A stretch of 17,587 bases of DNA from Phycisphaerae bacterium (GTDB taxonomy: Bacteria > Planctomycetota > Phycisphaerae > Phycisphaerales > SM1A02). Below are positions 1 to 7,801 of this stretch, in pieces. The DNA is taken from the NCBI GenBank assembly GCA_002683195.1, contig NYSW01000059.1, positions 12,247 through 29,833 on the forward strand, given 5' to 3'. Below the pieces are notes generated by a model. That model saw only the letters and a list, made by a program, of their open reading frames with translations. It was not told the origin of the DNA and searched no databases. Position numbers and translations under genes: made by a program. Every line of letters starts with the position of its first letter. The stretch's first letter is position 1.

Positions 1-1416
1 CACACCTTCGGCAAGGCGCACGGCGCCGCCCCGGACTCCGAGTTCCTCGCCCGCGAACCGGAGGGCGCCCCGATCGAACAGATGGGCCTCGGCTGGAAGA
101 ACTCCTTCGGCACCGGCGTGGGAGACGACACCATCTCTTCGGGACTCGAAGGCGCCTGGACTCCCACTCCGATCGAGTGGGACAACAGTTACTTCGACAC
201 CCTGTTCGGTTACGAATGGGAACTCACCGAGAGCCCCGCGGGCTGCAAGCAGTGGACCCCCACCGACGCCGCGGCGTCGACCACCGTGCCGGACGCCCAT
301 GATGCCGGCAGGACCCACGCCCCGATGATGCTGACCACGGATGTCGCACTTCGAACCGATCCGATCTACGAACCCATCTCCCGACGATTCCACGAGAATC
401 CCGAACAGTTCGCCGATGCATTCGCACGAGCATGGTTCAAGCTCACCCACCGCGACATGGGACCGCGGGCCCGCTACCTGGGCGATGATGTTCCGAACGA
501 GGATCTGATCTGGCAGGACCCGGTCCCCGCCGCCGACCACGACCTGGTCGACGAGGCGGGCGTCCTGGACTTGAAGCGGCGGCTGCTCGACTGCGGTCTC
601 TCCCGCGAACGGCTGATCCTCACCGCCTGGGGATCCGCCTCGACCTTCCGCGGCACCGACCGTCGCGGCGGCGCGAACGGCGCCCGCATCAGGCTCTTCC
701 CCCAGAAGGACTGGGAGGTCAACGAACCCGCCGAGCTCCACGCGGCCATCACCACGCTTGAAGGGGTCCGCGATGCATTCAACGCCAGCCAGTCCGGTGG
801 CACGCGGATCTCGCTCGCCGACTGCATCGTCCTCGGCGGCTGCGCGGCCGTCGAAGAGGCCGCTCGCGAAGCCGGGGTCGAGGTGACGGTCCCCTTCCAG
901 CCCGGCCGCACCGACGCGACCCAGGAAATGACCGACGCCCACTCGTTCGCGGTGCTTGAACCCGCATCGGACGGCTTCCGAAATCACGCCAACACCGAAG
1001 ATCCCCGCCCCGGCGAGGCGATCCTCGTCGAGCGGGCCTGCCTGCTCGATCTCACCGCCCCGGAAATGACGGTCCTCGTGGGAGGCATGCGGGCGATGGG
1101 CGCGAACACGAATGGTTCGACCCTCGGCATCCTCACCGATCGGGTCGGCGCCCTCACCACCGACTTCTTCGTCAACATTCTCGATCCGGAGATCGAATGG
1201 ACGGTCTCCAAGCGTTGCGAACACTTTTTCGAAGGTCGAGACCGTTCGACCGGCGAGATGAAATGGACCGGGAGTCGAGCCGACCTGGTGTTCGGATCCA
1301 ACTCGCAGCTTCGAGCGCTTTCCGAGGTCTACGGCAGCGATGACGCCGCCACGCAGTTCGTCCATGACTTCGTCGCCGCCTGGACCAAGGTCATGAACCT
1401 CGATCGCTTCGCCTGA
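1..1416 (+). CDS. katG: Catalase-peroxidase KatG, C-terminal part (5' truncated by window edge)
   Basis: Bifunctional haem catalase-peroxidase that removes H2O2. The reading frame is open from base 1, so the gene begins upstream of the window. The first residues (HTFGKAHG) match the proximal haem-ligand histidine segment of KatG (His270 in the M. tuberculosis enzyme). About residue 27 onward is the MGLGW block, followed by the ISSG stretch whose second Ser aligns with Ser315 of the M. tuberculosis enzyme, then the Trp of the conserved EGAW. The [14 protein letters not shown] block carries the Asp hydrogen-bonded to the proximal His-Trp system in the family. The rest is the C-terminal KatG repeat ([56 protein letters not shown]) and ends at the usual family C-terminus with TGA. 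The distal Arg/Trp/His and the Trp-Tyr part of the Met-Tyr-Trp adduct lie outside the window. No frameshift is seen. Confidence 0.97.
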   Translation, partial: HTFGKAHGAAPDSEFLAREPEGAPIEQMGLGWKNSFGTGVGDDTISSGLEGAWTPTPIEWDNSYFDTLFGYEWELTESPAGCKQWTPTDAAASTTVPDAHDAGRTHAPMMLTTDVALRTDPIYEPISRRFHENPEQFADAFARAWFKLTHRDMGPRARYLGDDVPNEDLIWQDPVPAADHDLVDEAGVLDLKRRLLDCGLSRERLILTAWGSASTFRGTDRRGGANGARIRLFPQKDWEVNEPAELHAAITTLEGVRDAFNASQSGGTRISLADCIVLGGCAAVEEAAREAGVEVTVPFQPGRTDATQEMTDAHSFAVLEPASDGFRNHANTEDPRPGEAILVERACLLDLTAPEMTVLVGGMRAMGANTNGSTLGILTDRVGALTTDFFVNILDPEIEWTVSKRCEHFFEGRDRSTGEMKWTGSRADLVFGSNSQLRALSEVYGSDDAATQFVHDFVAAWTKVMNLDRFA

Positions 1417-1483
1417 TCAACGACCGCACCGTCGATCACCACTTGATCCCCTGATCGTTCCGGACGACATCTCCAATCAACGA

Positions 1484-1517
1484 ACACGCCCTCCCGTCGC
1501 AAGACGGGAGGGCGTGT
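1484..1517. terminator. Long GC-rich hairpin with GCAA tetraloop between convergent genes
   Basis: A 15-bp perfect stem (1484-1498 with 1503-1517; core CCCTCCCGTC/GACGGGAGGG) is closed by GCAA, a GNRA-type tetraloop. It lies 68 nt after the katG stop and 94 nt beyond the end of the convergent patatin gene, so it can act for both strands. There is no clear U-tract on either side, so it is intrinsic-like rather than canonical. Confidence 0.8.
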
Positions 1518-1610
1518 CCATCGATGCCCTGCAGGCTCGCCCATCCATCCCTCACCTTCCGACCGATGAGAGGAAACCAGGGTGACCGGAAGTCGATTGA
1601 ATCGTCGAGG

Positions 1611-2864
1611 TCAAGGCTGATCCGAGCGCGACCGCTCGAATTTTCGTCGAAACGCGGCTTCATCCTTCTCTTTCAAGTAGGGCGGGTATCCACTCCATGC
1701 CGTCCCCTGAAGGATTTCTTCACGCCCCCGCTCGAAGAGCGCCCGCATTTGAACCGGATCGAAGGACTCCGTCGGCTCGAGATCGAAATCGAAAGGGATG
1801 GAAGCAAGCCGGAACTTGAAGCCATCACGGATCGACGTCAGCCAGATCCGATAGAGATCACCGATACCGTTGCTCCGAATCAGCCCGGATATCGCTCGGC
1901 CCGCGATGTCGAACAAGGCTCGGGGCGTCGGTTCGTACTTCAGGACAAGCGGAGCGTTGCGAATGACCCAGACTTCCGGGGGCACCACGCCATCCTCATT
2001 GAACAACGGCAGATCACCAAGTCGCAACGCGACCGGAAAGGTGAAGACCTGGGAGGAGACTCCACCGTCCACATGCATCTCGTCGTAGATCCGGCCATCC
2101 GGTGCGACCACGTCGATCAGCACCGGCGGAAAGACTCCGGGAATGGAGGCGGAGGCGAGGATGATGTCATGCGCCAGTTCCAACCCCCCCGGCACGTCAT
2201 TCGCCGCGATCGCACTGAGGCACCAGATAGACGGTTCCATCCGATCGAGATTCGTGGTCCCGACGAAGAGTCTCCGTCCACGCCGATGTTCCTCGCCCAT
2301 TCGGCGAAAGACCTCCTCGTCGAAATGAGTCTCGAGCAAGGCCCGAAGGCCCTCGGGATCGCTCAAGGCATCGCTCGTCATTCCCTCGAGCAGTCCGCGT
2401 TCGGTGACCAGGTCACTCGTCCGAAGGGTGGTGAAGCAGACCTCCATCCGGTTGTCGTACTCCGAACCGAGGAATGCGAAGGGTGCTGTCAGAGCCCCGG
2501 TCGAAATCCCCGTCACCACGTTGAATTCGGGCCGAGTCCCCAGTTCGGTCCAGCCGGAAAGCAGACCAGCCCCGTACGCCCCGTCGGAACCGCCTCCGGA
2601 AATCGCCAGCACCGCCACGGGTTTCTGGTCGAGCCCGCTCTCTTTCATCTGTTCCGCCAGCAGATCGACGCGGCGTTGAGCCCCTGCCCGATCCAGATCC
2701 TCCTCGTCCCCGCGTCCATAGCGCCAACTGGCCATTCCCGGAGGTGCGACCTCATGAATGAGTGATCGGGGCACCGGATTCCTGGGCGGTGCGGCGCAGC
2801 CAGTGGCCAGCCCGACCCAGCACAAGCAGAAGAACCTTCCAAGGCTCGTTCCGTTTCCAGTCAT
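1611..2864 (-). CDS. Patatin-like phospholipase, predicted lipoprotein
   Basis: Predicted Ser-Asp dyad acyl hydrolase (lipase or phospholipase A family) anchored as a lipoprotein. The start chosen at 2864 (417 aa) follows AAGGGA about 9 nt upstream; an ATG at 2873 lies too close to that site. The N-terminus is MTGNGTSLGRFFCLCWVGLATGC, a short signal peptide with lipobox-like LATGC and Cys23 as the lipidated residue. Patatin motifs: oxyanion-hole Gly-rich loop GGGSDGAYG at about 90-98, nucleophile elbow GISTG with Ser121, and the catalytic Asp in HVDGG (Asp266). The reading frame extends upstream to 3089, but that extension lacks family character. The gene is divergent from the acyltransferase/methyltransferase pair and convergent with katG. 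True substrate is unknown; a role in envelope lipid turnover is inferred from the lipoprotein signal and the family. Confidence 0.9.
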   Translation of the reverse strand: MTGNGTSLGRFFCLCWVGLATGCAAPPRNPVPRSLIHEVAPPGMASWRYGRGDEEDLDRAGAQRRVDLLAEQMKESGLDQKPVAVLAISGGGSDGAYGAGLLSGWTELGTRPEFNVVTGISTGALTAPFAFLGSEYDNRMEVCFTTLRTSDLVTERGLLEGMTSDALSDPEGLRALLETHFDEEVFRRMGEEHRRGRRLFVGTTNLDRMEPSIWCLSAIAANDVPGGLELAHDIILASASIPGVFPPVLIDVVAPDGRIYDEMHVDGGVSSQVFTFPVALRLGDLPLFNEDGVVPPEVWVIRNAPLVLKYEPTPRALFDIAGRAISGLIRSNGIGDLYRIWLTSIRDGFKFRLASIPFDFDLEPTESFDPVQMRALFERGREEILQGTAWSGYPPYLKEKDEAAFRRKFERSRSDQP

Positions 2865-2952
2865 CAGATTCATTCCCTTGCGTTTCAGTCGCGGCGGTGT
2901 CCCGTCTGCCATCCGATGGCGAGACGGATCCTCTTTTCGAACTCGGGTCGAA

Positions 2953-2958
2953 ACGATA
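2953..2958 (-). promoter_or_regulatory. Possible -10 element (TATCGT) for the patatin gene
   Basis: On the minus strand the hexamer TATCGT lies 88 nt upstream of the chosen start. The same hexamer sits immediately before two other genes in the window (yaaA and the unknown gene ending at 7248). No good -35 is seen, so confidence is low. Confidence 0.25.
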
Positions 2959-3113
2959 ACGAAAATGCCTGAATCCACGGCGTTTGTTGCGGCATCCCGA
3001 AATAATCCGACCGCGTCGGTGTGAGACCGACATCGCGACCCCGGAAGGACTCCGGCGAGACCGTCCTCGCCCGCGAGTCCCCCTCCCACCGGATCAACAT
3101 CATGCCGTGGCGA

Positions 3114-3776
3114 ATGAAGAAGAGTTTGCAGGAAATCCGTGACTCCCGAACCACCCGATCGTACTCATCCGCTTCGGTCGGATTGATCGCCGAAGTCGCA
3201 AGGACCCCGAGAGAAATCCATGCGGTGCAGCACTTCCGGTATCAAGTCCTCAAGGATGCCGGCCGAGCCTCCGACCAACCCTGTCTTGATCACGAGCGCC
3301 AGCGACATCGTGATCCTCTGGACCGGCGACTGCTGGTCTTCTACGTGCGCGATGGCGAACGAATCGTCGGCACCGTCCGTTGGGGCCTCTCGAATTGGAC
3401 GGCCGGCATCGATCCCCATCCCGACCAGATCCTCAACACGAGCGCCTTCTTCCGCCAGGCCCCGGAATCAAGGGTGGGCCGGACCGACCGGCTGGTGATC
3501 GCCCCGGGAGCGCCCGGACGCTTCGCCATCCCGATTCTCTTCGGGATCGGCATGAAAATCGCGATCGACGCCGGGTGCGAGCATGACATCTGCTGGTGCG
3601 CGCCACCGTTCGCGTCGCTCTACCGCCGGCTCGGCTACGAGCCCATCGGCCTGCAGATGCAGGCCGACGACGGACGAAGTCTCGAATCCCTGCGACTCGA
3701 CCTCCGTCAAGTGGACGCCATCGCCCGGAGACGACCGGTCCTCGCCCGGGCCATCAACCACCGCGCCGTCGCATGA
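3114..3776 (+). CDS. GNAT-fold acyltransferase, FeeM/autoinducer-synthase-like (N-acyl amino acid synthase candidate)
   Basis: Likely transfers an acyl group, possibly a fatty acyl from acyl-ACP, to an amine acceptor, as FeeM and LuxI-type enzymes do. In the 220-aa form, FRYQVLKDAG (about 41-50) corresponds to the early Arg/Tyr-rich segment of these synthases. HRDPLD followed by LLVFYVRDGERIVGTVRWG (about 66-91) matches the Asp-x-x-Asp plus 'VGT.R' strand typical of the FeeM/autoinducer-synthase fold. RTDRLVIAPGAPGRFAIP (123-140) occupies the CoA/ACP-binding strand and loop, with a degenerate RGxGxG. CAPPFASLYRRLGY (162-175) is the C-terminal GNAT-like 'Y.rlGy' segment. The start is uncertain: ATG 3114, ATG 3102 and GTG 3021 are all in frame and none has a clear Shine-Dalgarno. 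An exosortase-associated acyltransferase is an alternative family. A methyltransferase gene follows 34 nt after the stop, probably in the same operon. Confidence 0.68.
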   Translation: MKKSLQEIRDSRTTRSYSSASVGLIAEVARTPREIHAVQHFRYQVLKDAGRASDQPCLDHERQRHRDPLDRRLLVFYVRDGERIVGTVRWGLSNWTAGIDPHPDQILNTSAFFRQAPESRVGRTDRLVIAPGAPGRFAIPILFGIGMKIAIDAGCEHDICWCAPPFASLYRRLGYEPIGLQMQADDGRSLESLRLDLRQVDAIARRRPVLARAINHRAVA

Positions 3777-3810
3777 GTCGTTCATCGAAACTCAATACCG
3801 GAATCAAGTC

Positions 3811-4638
3811 ATGAAACAAGCACCCCCTCTTCCGCACGCGCCAGCCGATCTCGGAACCTATCGATTCGGAGAATTCCAGGACAACGCCGCCGAACTCGAT
3901 CGGCTCGTCGCCCAGGCGACCGTCGGGTGGAACATCGAACGGCACGTTCTCGATCGCCGAGGCATCCGAAGGGCCACCGACATCCTCGATCTCGCCTGCG
4001 GTCCCGGAGCGGTCACTCTCAAAATGACGGAACTCGCCCCGGACGCGAAGATCACCGGAGTCGACTTGAATCCGACGCTTCTCGATCGAGCGAAACGGGA
4101 TGGTTTTCGCCATGGATCGAAGACTCGCTTCGTCCAGGCCGACTGCCATCGCCTGCCGTTCGAAGACGACTGCTTCGACTTCGTCTACGCCAGGTTCCTG
4201 TTTCAACACCTGGCGGACCCCGTCACGGCGTTGAGCGAGGCCCGACGCGTCCTGCGTCCCGGCGGAAGCCTGCTGGTGGTCGACGTCGATGATCGTGATC
4301 TTCGCATCGATCCACCCCTGGCCGAATTCGATGAATTCACTCGGATGGCCAGCATTTTCCAGGCCAGGAACGGTGGAGACCGTCACATCGGTCGACGACT
4401 CCCCGATCTGATGAAGTCGTGTGGTTTTCAATCCATCGAAGGAGGTCGCCTCGAAGTGACCAGTGACGACATCGGGCTCGAAAACTGCTGGAACATCACA
4501 ACCCGTTTCAAACTCGAACTGATGCCCCCCGAACGGCATCATGCCATTCGGCAACGGCTCGATGCCATGCTTTTGGAAATATGCGAGCAGCGATCCAGGA
4601 TCACCGCCGGAGTCCATGAGGTCATGGGTGCCGCCTGA
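3811..4638 (+). CDS. Class I SAM-dependent methyltransferase
   Basis: Small-molecule type methyltransferase of the Methyltransf_11/25 group (275 aa). Motif I is ILDLACGPG at about 58-66, the acidic ribose-binding residue is Asp85 in ITGVDLNP, motif III-like RFVQADCHRLPF is at about 107-117, and the post-motif strand with the LRPGG turn is at 148-152. The C-terminal third (RHIGRRLPDLMKSCGF, then a helical region) is the usual variable substrate cap. I chose ATG 3811 because the SAM fold begins soon after; the frame is open further upstream to 3583 but overlaps the preceding gene in another frame. It starts 34 nt after the acyltransferase stop on the same strand, so the two are probably cotranscribed. 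Methylation of the acylated product is an inference. No membrane segment or signal is seen. Confidence 0.9.
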   Translation: MKQAPPLPHAPADLGTYRFGEFQDNAAELDRLVAQATVGWNIERHVLDRRGIRRATDILDLACGPGAVTLKMTELAPDAKITGVDLNPTLLDRAKRDGFRHGSKTRFVQADCHRLPFEDDCFDFVYARFLFQHLADPVTALSEARRVLRPGGSLLVVDVDDRDLRIDPPLAEFDEFTRMASIFQARNGGDRHIGRRLPDLMKSCGFQSIEGGRLEVTSDDIGLENCWNITTRFKLELMPPERHHAIRQRLDAMLLEICEQRSRITAGVHEVMGAA

Positions 4639-4702
4639 ATCGGAACTTCCAACGGGTCACTTCCCGTCCAGCCGACGAACACCGACGAAGGCGTGATGAA
4701 AA

Positions 4703-4734
4703 CGCTCCCCGTCTGCGGAGGCGGACGGGGAGCG
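4703..4734. terminator. Bidirectional terminator hairpin between the methyltransferase and OMP genes
   Basis: A 14-bp stem (4703-4716 with 4721-4734, one G-T pair) is closed by GGAG. On the minus strand it is followed by TTTTCATC, a short U-run suited to terminating the OMP gene; for the plus strand it lies 64 nt after the methyltransferase stop. It shares the CTCCCCGTC/GACGGGGAG core style with the hairpin at 1484-1517. Confidence 0.8.
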
Positions 4735-4762
4735 ATCGGTCATCATCAACGCGATGGCTGCT

Positions 4763-5515
4763 TCAGAAGGCGATGTTCACGCCGAAACCGAGCGAGACGT
4801 TGTAGAGCCCCTTGAACTTCTGGTCCTCGCCAATGCCACCGAAACCCGCGACGTCCGCCGCTCCGATGTTCACATCGGTGGTCCCGGAGAAGAGAACGCC
4901 ACCACCGATTCGAATGTTGTCCGCGATCTGATGAGCGATCTGAAAGCCGACCTCCCACCGGAAGGTGGTCGAGTCGTTGTCCCAGCTGGCCATCACGTCC
5001 GGATTTCCGGGCGTGGAGACCGTGACGTCGTTGGCCTTGAAATTCGTGAATTGAACGCCCGCTCCAGCCTTCATACCGATCGAAAACCGGTCATTGATCG
5101 GGAGGGAATAGATGAGACTCGCCATCACCGGTACCTGATAGATATCGCCTTTGCCGCCCTGCAATGCACCATCCGCGTCGCCTCCCTTGGCGCCATCGAT
5201 CTCATTCCACATCAGGCCTGAACGCACCTCGACCGCGAGATTCTCGGCGAAGCCGTAACCAACTCCGACATTCAATGCGACACCGGTCTTGAACGTGAAC
5301 TTGGCATCGCCGGCATCCTTGACCTCGGCGTCCATCAGGAAGTTTCCGCCGATCGCCGCAGCCGCGTACCACGGGCTCGCAGTCTCGATCTCGGTCGGGG
5401 GCGGCGGAGTCTTGTCATCCGCATCCTGATTCAAGATCGAAAGCGCGTCGGCCGAGGCCATGGAAGAGAGGGACAAGACGCCAACCAAGCTCGTGATCAT
5501 CATCGAAGTCTTCAT
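4763..5515 (-). CDS. Outer-membrane beta-barrel protein (porin-like/OmpW-type)
   Basis: Predicted eight-stranded-type outer-membrane barrel, 250 aa. The signal peptide is MKTSMMITSLVGVLSLSSMASA, with likely cleavage after Ala22 (ASA-DA). A proline-rich segment (DDKTPPPPTE, about 33-42) precedes the barrel, which begins near SPWYAAAAIGGNF. Alternating hydrophobic and Gly-rich strands follow (TGVALNVGVGYGF, LAVEVRSGLMW, VPVMASLIYSLP, FSIGMKAGAGVQF, FRWEVGFQIAHQI, IRIGGGVLFSGT), and the chain ends in LGFGVNIAF with a terminal Phe, the hallmark recognised by the BAM machinery. GAAAGG lies 8 nt upstream of the ATG and fixes the start. It is monocistronic, with hairpin 4703-4734 downstream. Specific ligand or pore function cannot be read from the sequence. 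Confidence 0.85.
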   Translation of the reverse strand: MKTSMMITSLVGVLSLSSMASADALSILNQDADDKTPPPPTEIETASPWYAAAAIGGNFLMDAEVKDAGDAKFTFKTGVALNVGVGYGFAENLAVEVRSGLMWNEIDGAKGGDADGALQGGKGDIYQVPVMASLIYSLPINDRFSIGMKAGAGVQFTNFKANDVTVSTPGNPDVMASWDNDSTTFRWEVGFQIAHQIADNIRIGGGVLFSGTTDVNIGAADVAGFGGIGEDQKFKGLYNVSLGFGVNIAF

Positions 5516-6054
5516 CGGGAAAGCCTTTCAGTTCTCGTCACCGCGTTCCGGGGGAATAGTGGAGGCATCGTGCCAGTGGTTGCGGTCATCAAAGAGTACT
5601 CCTTCGAGAAGACCTCGGCATCGAGGCCTGGGGATCCCGACCGATGAACAACTCCGCGCCCGCCTCCCCACCTCATTGGCTGTCAAAGGCCCGATTCCAG
5701 AGACTTGAACCGGGGAAAGGACGTCAACCGACCTTGATGTCCGTCAATCGATCGCGACGGAAAATCCGTGGTTCACATGGACTTGCCCCGATTTCGAACC
5801 CACGATCTGCGCCTCGTACCGACACCGCCGATCGCTCCGGGCCCCTCTCCCCGCCCGGCGGCGCCTTCACAGGCGATGGGTCGCTCGACCCCGAAAAGAA
5901 CCCGACTCCGCCCCCTTCCGCCACTTTGGAATCATTTCCTGGAACCTGATCGCAGCGTCAGGCTCTGGCGACGCGTATCATGGGACTTCGATCCTTTCTC
6001 CGATCAGGACGTCCCCCAAGGTCCGAATCGTTGAAATGTGAAGCCAGTCGGTTT
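5516..6054. other. Non-coding stretch between divergent OMP and desaturase genes
   Basis: About 540 bp in which I see no convincing gene. Short open frames are proline/arginine-rich products of GC-rich sequence, without ribosome sites or family character. The left end carries the OMP ribosome site and presumably its promoter. The right end carries a TATCAT hexamer (5976-5981) and leads into the structured segment before the desaturase. No tRNA or repeat array is recognised. Confidence 0.6.
5976..5981 (+). promoter_or_regulatory. Possible -10 element (TATCAT) for the desaturase
   Basis: TATCAT matches the sigma-70 -10 consensus at five of six positions. No good -35 lies at the right distance. 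If used, it would give a leader of about 218 nt that contains all three stem-loops described at 6055-6195. Confidence 0.25.
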
Positions 6055-6195
6055 CAGGCGTGACCCTCGCCATCACCCTGGGGTGATCTTCGGGACGCCT
6101 GGCAGAATCGGCAAGGCGTTCCCCTCGTTCGAGTCGATTTGGAACTCACACGCTCTCTGTGAGTCACCCCCGACTCCAAGGCGCCCGATCGCCTT
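6055..6195 (+). promoter_or_regulatory. Structured leader of the desaturase gene: three consecutive stem-loops (candidate cis-regulatory RNA)
   Basis: Stem-loop 1 has an outer stem CAGGCGT/ACGCCTG (6055-6061 with 6095-6101) and an inner dyad ATCACCC/GGGTGAT (6072-6078, 6081-6087). Stem-loop 2 has an outer GAGTCG/CGACTC (6131-6136 with 6171-6176) and an inner ACTCACA/TGTGAGT (6144-6150 with 6158-6164). Stem-loop 3 is AAGGCG/CGCCTT (6178-6183 with 6190-6195) and ends two nt before the GGA of the likely ribosome site and ten nt before the ATG. Alternative pairings exist: AGGCGT at 6114-6119 can compete for ACGCCT 6095-6100, and AAGGCG 6113-6118 can compete for CGCCTT 6190-6195. All stems listed are perfect. 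The inner dyad of stem-loop 1 could instead be a DNA operator. No known riboswitch class is recognised. Confidence 0.5.
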
Positions 6196-6205
6196 CGGAA
6201 AACCA

Positions 6206-7198
6206 ATGACTTCGCACGCCGCCGTCCACGAAAACAACAAACGACTCGCACCGCCCGATGCCACGGTTCCCAACCGCGTCCGCTGGGAGTACGCCCTGCC
6301 GATCATCGGTCTACACCTGCTGGCCTTGCTTGCCTGCTTCCCCTGGTTCTTCAGTTGGACCGGGCTCATCGTGATGATCGTCGGAATCCACGTGTTCGGT
6401 CAGGCGATCAATCTCTGCTACCACCGCATCCTGACGCATCGATCTTTGAAGGTGCCCAAGTGGTTGGAGCATGGGTTCGTGATCATGGCGCTGTGCTGCA
6501 TGGAGGACACCCCCGCCAAGTGGGTGGCCATGCACCGGATTCACCACAAGCACTCCGATCACGAAGATGATCCTCACAGCCCGCTGGTGGCGTTTCTCTG
6601 GGGACACCTCGGATGGCTGGTGGTCAAGAATCGCGACACCCACAGTCTTTCGTCATATCGCAAATATGCTCCGGACATTCTGAAAGACCCCTTCTACATG
6701 AAGTTGGAGAAGTCCTACGCCTGGGTCTGGATCTACATCGCCCAAGCGGCGTTGTTCTTCGCCGCGGGCTTCGGGATCGCCATGCTCGCGGAAGGAACCA
6801 TGGCGGCCGGACTGCAGTTCGGCGCAAGCCTTCTGGTCTGGGGCGTCTTCGTCCGAACGGTCGCGGTCTGGCACATCACCTGGTCGGTGAACTCCCTGAC
6901 CCACCTCTTCGGGTACCAGAACTACAAGACTTCGGACCACAGCCGCAACAACTGGTTCGTCGCCATCCTGACCGTGGGCGAAGGCTGGCACAACAACCAC
7001 CATCACGATCCGGCGAGTGCGTCCAATCAACACCGATGGTGGGAATTGGACATCACCTACTACCAGATCAGAATTCTGGAGTGGCTGGGCCTGGCCACCG
7101 ACGTTCGACGTCCCCGTCACCAGCGGCAGGCCCGGCGTGTCGCCGCGGCCTCGGCCGCTTCCGCGGATCAGGATCGGACCACCTCCCGCGACGATTGA
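6206..7198 (+). CDS. Membrane acyl-CoA/acyl-lipid desaturase (delta-9 type, fatty acid desaturase family)
   Basis: Di-iron membrane enzyme that introduces a double bond into fatty acyl chains, adjusting membrane fluidity; 330 aa. The three histidine clusters are complete: HRILTH (73-78), HRIHH (110-114) and HNNHH (262-266). Further family marks are GQAINLCYHRILTHRS, MEDTPAKWVAMHR, DDPHSP, NSLTHLFGYQNY and VGEGWHNNHH. Hydrophobic segments lie near residues 30-66, 85-98, 172-195 and 204-222. ATG 6206 is chosen because the homologous region begins right after it and GGAAAA precedes it; the frame is open back to 6038 but that part looks non-coding and is highly structured. The C-terminal about 30 residues are a polar Arg/Ala tail. 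It has no electron-transfer domain of its own, so a separate ferredoxin or similar donor must supply electrons. It converges with the unknown gene at 7248. Confidence 0.95.
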   Translation: MTSHAAVHENNKRLAPPDATVPNRVRWEYALPIIGLHLLALLACFPWFFSWTGLIVMIVGIHVFGQAINLCYHRILTHRSLKVPKWLEHGFVIMALCCMEDTPAKWVAMHRIHHKHSDHEDDPHSPLVAFLWGHLGWLVVKNRDTHSLSSYRKYAPDILKDPFYMKLEKSYAWVWIYIAQAALFFAAGFGIAMLAEGTMAAGLQFGASLLVWGVFVRTVAVWHITWSVNSLTHLFGYQNYKTSDHSRNNWFVAILTVGEGWHNNHHHDPASASNQHRWWELDITYYQIRILEWLGLATDVRRPRHQRQARRVAAASAASADQDRTTSRDD

Positions 7199-7247
7199 GC
7201 CCTGCAGCCGCCGGGAATCCGAAGAATTCAGTCCCGACTCGCACCGT

Positions 7248-7793
7248 CTAGAACTCGCGACGCTGGTCCGGAATCTTGTAGAAGCCTTCGCCCGTCGCTT
7301 CCAGCTCGCCGTTCGCCACCAGCGCCCACCAGACCTCGGGTGGAAACTGGTTGGGTGGGATGATCGCATCGAACGTGGCATCCTTGCCACTCGACAACGG
7401 ACTTCGGGCGAGCTTTGATTCCTGATCCAGTTTGGTCAGTTTCATACGCTTTCGATACGCCCGCATCGCATCGCGAAGGACTTCGACCGGAATCTCCGGG
7501 CCCTCGTGAATGTTGGATTCCGGTTCCGCGATCACGAGGCTCGGATCCCGAAGCAAGGCGATCAATTGATCGATCAATTCCAGATCCCTGGTCGCGATCG
7601 CCCGAGCCACCGAAGAGGAGTCCGCCTTCGCCTTGACCAGGAGGCGTTGCATCGCACCCCATTCCGGTCCGACCCGCTCGGCCGAGAGCGAAGCCCGCAC
7701 CTCGTCGAGTTCCACCAGGACGGCGTCGAGATCGAACGCCACCGCCGGGCGGCCGGATCCCGGCTTCTTTTTCTTGCGTTTCGGTTTCGCCAT
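7248..7793 (-). CDS. Conserved-looking hypothetical protein with Lys-rich N-terminus
   Basis: I do not recognise the family. The ATG at 7793 gives 181 aa; an upstream ATG at 7859 adds 22 residues without support. The chain opens with a strongly basic MAKPKRKKKKPGSGRP, then a helical region with acidic/hydrophobic periodicity (AFDLDAVLVELDEVRASL, and LIDQLIALLRDP near 96-107), a basic helix (VLRDAMRAYRKRMKLTKL), and a compact end with PPEVWWALVANGELEATGEGFYKIPD that resembles a small folded wing or strand pair. There is no signal peptide, membrane segment or cysteine. The basic tail suggests nucleic-acid or ribosome contact, but that is inference. TATCGT lies eight nt before the ATG (see promoter entry). 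It is convergent with the desaturase, 49 nt apart. Confidence 0.7.
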   Translation of the reverse strand: MAKPKRKKKKPGSGRPAVAFDLDAVLVELDEVRASLSAERVGPEWGAMQRLLVKAKADSSSVARAIATRDLELIDQLIALLRDPSLVIAEPESNIHEGPEIPVEVLRDAMRAYRKRMKLTKLDQESKLARSPLSSGKDATFDAIIPPNQFPPEVWWALVANGELEATGEGFYKIPDQRREF

Positions 7794-7801
7794 GGAATCC
7801 A

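Noticed and set aside
1524..2765. Long plus-strand open frame (413 codons)
   Set aside because: It is the opposite strand of the patatin gene, whose motifs and ribosome site are clear. The plus-strand product is rich in Arg, Pro and Ser with no family character.
5785..5830. TTCGAAC-like run resembling a tRNA T-loop
   Set aside because: The flanking arms do not pair into a T-stem on either strand, and no acceptor or anticodon arm is found.
5644..6034. Short plus-strand open frames before the desaturase
   Set aside because: Pro/Arg/Ser-rich, with no ribosome site and no recognisable domain; treated as non-coding.
6072..6087. ATCACCC-TG-GGGTGAT read only as a repressor operator
   Set aside because: Kept within the leader instead, because it is enclosed by the CAGGCGT/ACGCCTG stem, which favours an RNA fold. 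The operator reading remains possible.
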